From: Hellea sp.
GTDB taxonomy: Bacteria; Pseudomonadota; Alphaproteobacteria; Caulobacterales; Maricaulaceae
Assembly: GCA_020629545.1 (NCBI GenBank)
Contig: JAHDDC010000010.1
Span: forward strand, 1 to 64,000
Direction: 5' to 3'
DNA: 64,000 nt
In this document: positions 60,765 through 64,000 of the stretch, piece by piece
Layout of the letters: every line of letters begins with the position of its first letter
Position numbering within the stretch: position 1 is the stretch's first letter
Notes under the pieces: generated by a model
The model's database searches: none
Told to the model about the DNA's origin: nothing
Seen by the model: the letters and a program-made list of their open reading frames with translations, nothing else
Position numbers and translations under genes: made by a program

Positions 60765-61034
60765 TCAGGCATGAGCCGTAAGTTTTAAACGGGGGTCGAG
60801 TTGTCCAGCCGCGTCGAGTTCGAAGAGATCGCTGGCGCCGCCAACATGGAAATCATCAATAAAGATTTGCGGGACTGTTGTCCGACCAGATCTCTCAATC
60901 ATCTCGCGGGTCAGGGCGGCGTCATCAGTGATTTCAAATTCCGTAAACGTGACGTTTTTGGATTTCAGAAGCGCCTTGGCGCGATGACAGAAGGGACAAT
61001 GACCCTTTGTGTATAAAACTATATTGGGTTGCAT
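60765..61034 (-). CDS. grxC: Glutaredoxin (Grx3-like)
   Basis: 'IVLYTKGHCPFCHRAKALLKSKNVTFTEFEI...RTTVPQIFIDDFHVGGASDLFELD'. Confidence 0.93.
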   Translation of the reverse strand: MQPNIVLYTKGHCPFCHRAKALLKSKNVTFTEFEITDDAALTREMIERSGRTTVPQIFIDDFHVGGASDLFELDAAGQLDPRLKLTAHA

Positions 61035-61155
61035 ATTATTCTCCTAGATAAAGGGTGAGGTTTGTGTGAAAAAAGCGAACTTGATGAGCAATACATTCAC
61101 CCCGAGCATCACGCTGAGGGTCAATGATTGAGAAAATATTTTTGAGCTTTCCATC

Positions 61156-61623
61156 TTACGACAGTGACCCACCGCCCCATAAAACCGAATAAGCTTCACA
61201 GTGGACAAGTACGCTACTAAAATTGGAGAGATTGACGTTTTCGGGAATTATATACGTCTGCGACCCCTTGCTTGATTTTAATACATCCAGCTTTAACGCT
61301 CCGCGTGTCGCTGTTTTTCCTGAGACATCGGACAGGTTTTGTGGCGATAAAAACACTTTTAGGTCGGGACCATTTGCAGCTTTGAAGTCAGAAGAAAAGA
61401 TCAACTTGGTTTGACCATTTTCGCGGACGATTTCCCAATCACCTCGGATTGCTTTTTGCTTTTTAGAAAATTTTCCGGCGACAATTTTTGAAGTGTTTAT
61501 AGTTTGAGCGCTGGAATAGTCCTGCGCTGCGGCTGACACTGAAATGGATTTGCCGGGAAGAGCCGACACGGCACTCAGGATAATAAGGCCTGCAAAGCCG
61601 GACTTTAAAAACTGATTAGACAT
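61156..61623 (-). CDS. DM13 domain-containing secreted protein
   Basis: 'AIRGDWEIVRENGQTKLIFSSDFKAANGPDLKVFLSP...YIIPENVNLSNFSSVLVHCEAYSVLWGGGSL'. Confidence 0.8.
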   Translation of the reverse strand: MSNQFLKSGFAGLIILSAVSALPGKSISVSAAAQDYSSAQTINTSKIVAGKFSKKQKAIRGDWEIVRENGQTKLIFSSDFKAANGPDLKVFLSPQNLSDVSGKTATRGALKLDVLKSSKGSQTYIIPENVNLSNFSSVLVHCEAYSVLWGGGSLS

Positions 61624-61642
61624 TTGTTTTCCTTTTTATTAT

Positions 61643-61656
61643 TGACCAAACGGTCA
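61643..61656. promoter_or_regulatory. Palindromic operator 1, probable TetR site
   Basis: TGACC-AAAC-GGTCA. Confidence 0.8.
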
Positions 61657-61703
61657 CTTTTTAGATATGAGTTAATTCGTAATGATTGTGATATAGATAT
61701 TTG

Positions 61704-61717
61704 GAACCAAACGGTCA
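61704..61717. promoter_or_regulatory. Palindromic operator 2, probable TetR site
   Basis: GAACC-AAAC-GGTCA, 61 bp from the first copy. Confidence 0.75.
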
Positions 61718-61749
61718 ATATTCAAGTTATCACAAGTTTGTGAGGTAAA

Positions 61750-62337
61750 ATGGCAGGTCACGTAGGACGCCCTAGAGAGTTTGATGAAGACGAAATTATT
61801 TCCAAAATAATGGGTGTTTTTTGGAAACTAGGTTATGAGGGTACTGGGCTTTCGGACATCATGGAAGCGACAGGACTAAAAAAGGGTAGCCTTTATAAGG
61901 CATTTGGCAGCAAGCATGGAATGTATATTAGAGCGTTGAAGCATTATGAGCTGATGGTCGTTGATGGTGGTGTTACTATGCTGACAACATCAACTGAACC
62001 TCCTGACGTTCGCCTTAAAACTTTTATGTCTGCACCGATTGAAGCGGCTTGGCGAGAAAATGACTGGCGAGGGTGCTTCCTCTGCAATGCATCGGCCGAT
62101 CATGCGGCAATGGACGAAATTACCCGGCAACAGGTAAAACGCGGTTATGACAAATTGGAAAAAGCCCTAAGACTACCAATCGCAGAGATACAGCCCGAAT
62201 GGTCAAGCGAAAAGGTGGCGAAAAACGCTCAGCTATTGTTAAGTGTCTATGCCGGAATGCGTGTCATGGCCCGTTCTGCTGTTGAAAGACAACGCCTTGA
62301 AGGGGCCAAAGATATGGCCTTAGACCACGTACTTTAA
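61750..62337 (+). CDS. TetR/AcrR-family transcriptional regulator
   Basis: 'GRPREFDEDEIISKIMGVFWKLGYEGTGLSDIMEATGLKKGSLYKAFGSKHGMYIRAL'. Confidence 0.95.
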   Translation: MAGHVGRPREFDEDEIISKIMGVFWKLGYEGTGLSDIMEATGLKKGSLYKAFGSKHGMYIRALKHYELMVVDGGVTMLTTSTEPPDVRLKTFMSAPIEAAWRENDWRGCFLCNASADHAAMDEITRQQVKRGYDKLEKALRLPIAEIQPEWSSEKVAKNAQLLLSVYAGMRVMARSAVERQRLEGAKDMALDHVL

Positions 62338-62338
62338 A

Positions 62339-62689
62339 TCAGTCTAGGCTTTGCCAAAAACCGAATTGGTTTTTACCTTGAAATACGATTGAAAACTTAC
62401 ACAGGCCGGGCAGCTCATGAACCGGATGGGCTAGCTCTGCCCCATCATTAATGGCTGCTTGGGTAGCGTCTTCGATTTTATCTGTTCTAAAGTAGGTGCG
62501 GGTTACTGGCTCTTCAGCGTCATGCATAGGCGCTCTCACACCGACTAATCCGCCATCTGGTGTTGAAACGGTATAAGCATTTCCTAATAGCGGGTTTGGC
62601 TTATCAAATTTTTCCCCTGTCGACTTCTCAATCATCCTGCAAACATGCTGGACGTCGGGAGTCACTATTTCTAAATAACCGATCCGCAT
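62339..62689 (-). CDS. VOC (glyoxalase-fold) family protein
   Basis: 'MRIGYLEIVTPDVQHVCRMIEKSTGEKF...TRTYFRTDKIEDATQAAINDGAELAHP..'. Confidence 0.75.
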   Translation of the reverse strand: MRIGYLEIVTPDVQHVCRMIEKSTGEKFDKPNPLLGNAYTVSTPDGGLVGVRAPMHDAEEPVTRTYFRTDKIEDATQAAINDGAELAHPVHELPGLCKFSIVFQGKNQFGFWQSLD

Positions 62690-62691
62690 AA

Positions 62692-63819
62692 CTATCCTTG
62701 GTAAAAGCCTCTAACGGCCGCGCAAATTGTATCCTGATCTTTTTCCGTCAGATAGGCATGCATTGGGAGCGCAGCCGCATACGACTTTATCCGATTAGTT
62801 TCCGTAAGCCCTGAAGACACAATAGGATAATCTAGATAGGCGGTTTGCTCATGAACCGGTCGCGGATAATAGGCTGCAACAGGAAGCCCCTGGCTCCGCA
62901 TATAAGTCAAAAAGGCATCTCGGTCATCAACCTCAATCGCGTATTGCGCCCAGGTCGAGACACACCCTTTAGCAATCTTAGGCGTCGCTTTTATGATTGA
63001 ACCCAACTTTCTATCATATCTGTTTGCGACCACATTGCGTTTTTCTATCTCACTTCCAAATATTTTGAGCTTTTCGATCAAAATGGCGGCCTGTATTGAG
63101 TCAAGCCGTGAATTAAATCCGATTTTGTCATGATCAAAAGGCGTGGCACTGCGGCCATGAAAAGCTAGTGAACGGATAAGGCCTTCAAGGCGATTAGTCT
63201 TTAAAAGAATCGCACCTCCATCCCCGTAGCAGCCAAGTGGCTTGGCGGGGAAAAAACTGGTAGTGGCAATATCAGCATATTCAACCGTGCTTTTCCCGCC
63301 GATCCGACTCCCGATCGACTGAGCATTATCGGAAATAAGCGGTAAGGCATACTTGGCAGCAATAGTTGAGAGATCCAGATAATTCGCTGGGTGACCGAAC
63401 AGATCCACCGCCAAAACAGCCGCGGGTTCATATTCACCACCCTTGATCATATCCTCAATTGCTGTCGCTAAGGACGTGGCAGACATGGTATGACTATCAA
63501 CATCAATATCGACAAAAACTGGAGTCGCACCAGCCAGCACTATCGCTTCTGCCGTTGCCGTATAAGTATAAGAAGGACAGAATACGGCTTGCCCGGCCCC
63601 CACACCTAGCGCTCGAAGCGCCAAAACTATTGCATCTGTCCCATTTGCACATCCAATGACGGCCGAAGCGTTTTCAAACGCGCCAAGCTGCTGCTCAAAG
63701 GTCGTTACTTCTGGGCCTAAAATAAATTTTCCATGCTCCAATACGGCCGCGATCGCTGCATCCACAGCAACTGCTATTTGCGCACGTTGCGTTTGAAGAT
63801 CAATGAATGGGATAGTCAT
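62692..63819 (-). CDS. DegT/DnrJ/EryC1/StrS sugar aminotransferase family protein
   Basis: 'IPFIDLQTQRAQI...GCANGTDAIVLALRALGVGAGQAVFCPSYTYTATAEAI...SDNAQSIGSRIGG...TTSFFPAKPLGCYGDGGAIL'. Confidence 0.95.
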   Translation of the reverse strand: MTIPFIDLQTQRAQIAVAVDAAIAAVLEHGKFILGPEVTTFEQQLGAFENASAVIGCANGTDAIVLALRALGVGAGQAVFCPSYTYTATAEAIVLAGATPVFVDIDVDSHTMSATSLATAIEDMIKGGEYEPAAVLAVDLFGHPANYLDLSTIAAKYALPLISDNAQSIGSRIGGKSTVEYADIATTSFFPAKPLGCYGDGGAILLKTNRLEGLIRSLAFHGRSATPFDHDKIGFNSRLDSIQAAILIEKLKIFGSEIEKRNVVANRYDRKLGSIIKATPKIAKGCVSTWAQYAIEVDDRDAFLTYMRSQGLPVAAYYPRPVHEQTAYLDYPIVSSGLTETNRIKSYAAALPMHAYLTEKDQDTICAAVRGFYQG

Positions 63820-64000
63820 AATATCGCCCAAATAATGAACAGTCCCCCTATCAGAACTATTTCACCCCTGCCATTGGCTTTTACAGCTTGGAAACGAATA
63901 CTAACGAGAAGTGATTGAAGCGCGTATTTGGGGTTGATTCCGATAAAAAAGTGCTTATTTTGCCCGCGCTTAGCAATAGACCCGAGGAGGTCTTGCGTCA

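Noticed and set aside
1-64000. tRNA/rRNA genes, CRISPR arrays, IS elements, prophage
   Set aside because: None seen: no cloverleaf-like tRNA, no regularly spaced direct repeats, no transposase/integrase ORFs in the track.

Overview
64 kb of a moderately low-GC chromosome. Gene content (gcv operon with glycine riboswitch, cytochrome b561/YceI proteins, Wzm/Wzt-type ABC exporter) suggests a marine alphaproteobacterium of the Hyphomonadaceae/Maricaulales kind; this placement is inference. The first ~32 kb is mostly housekeeping: rimM, metK-ahcY, gcvT-H-PA-PB behind a tandem glycine riboswitch, argS, ispH, rnhA, sdhCDA. The stretch 32-56 kb is a surface-glycan locus: ABC exporter, multidomain glycosyltransferases, three sulfotransferase domains, dTDP-rhamnose genes rmlA/C/B/D, and an embedded sulfate-activation operon cysD-cysNC-DHH. 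The end carries a MacAB-TolC-like efflux operon and a TetR-controlled thiol/peroxidase-type operon. The most interesting signal is at 39.0-43.2 kb. The CysD ORF has an in-frame N-terminal helix-turn-helix-like extension of about 65 aa. It is preceded by three perfect GGGA-N4-TCCC palindromes within 137 bp, one overlapping a long hairpin. A fourth, closely matching site lies upstream of ahcY. This suggests a self-regulating PAPS-synthesis 'trigger enzyme' supplying a dedicated sulfated-polysaccharide system, with a DHH phosphoesterase as a candidate pAp-recycling enzyme. All family calls come from reading the translations; no database search was run.
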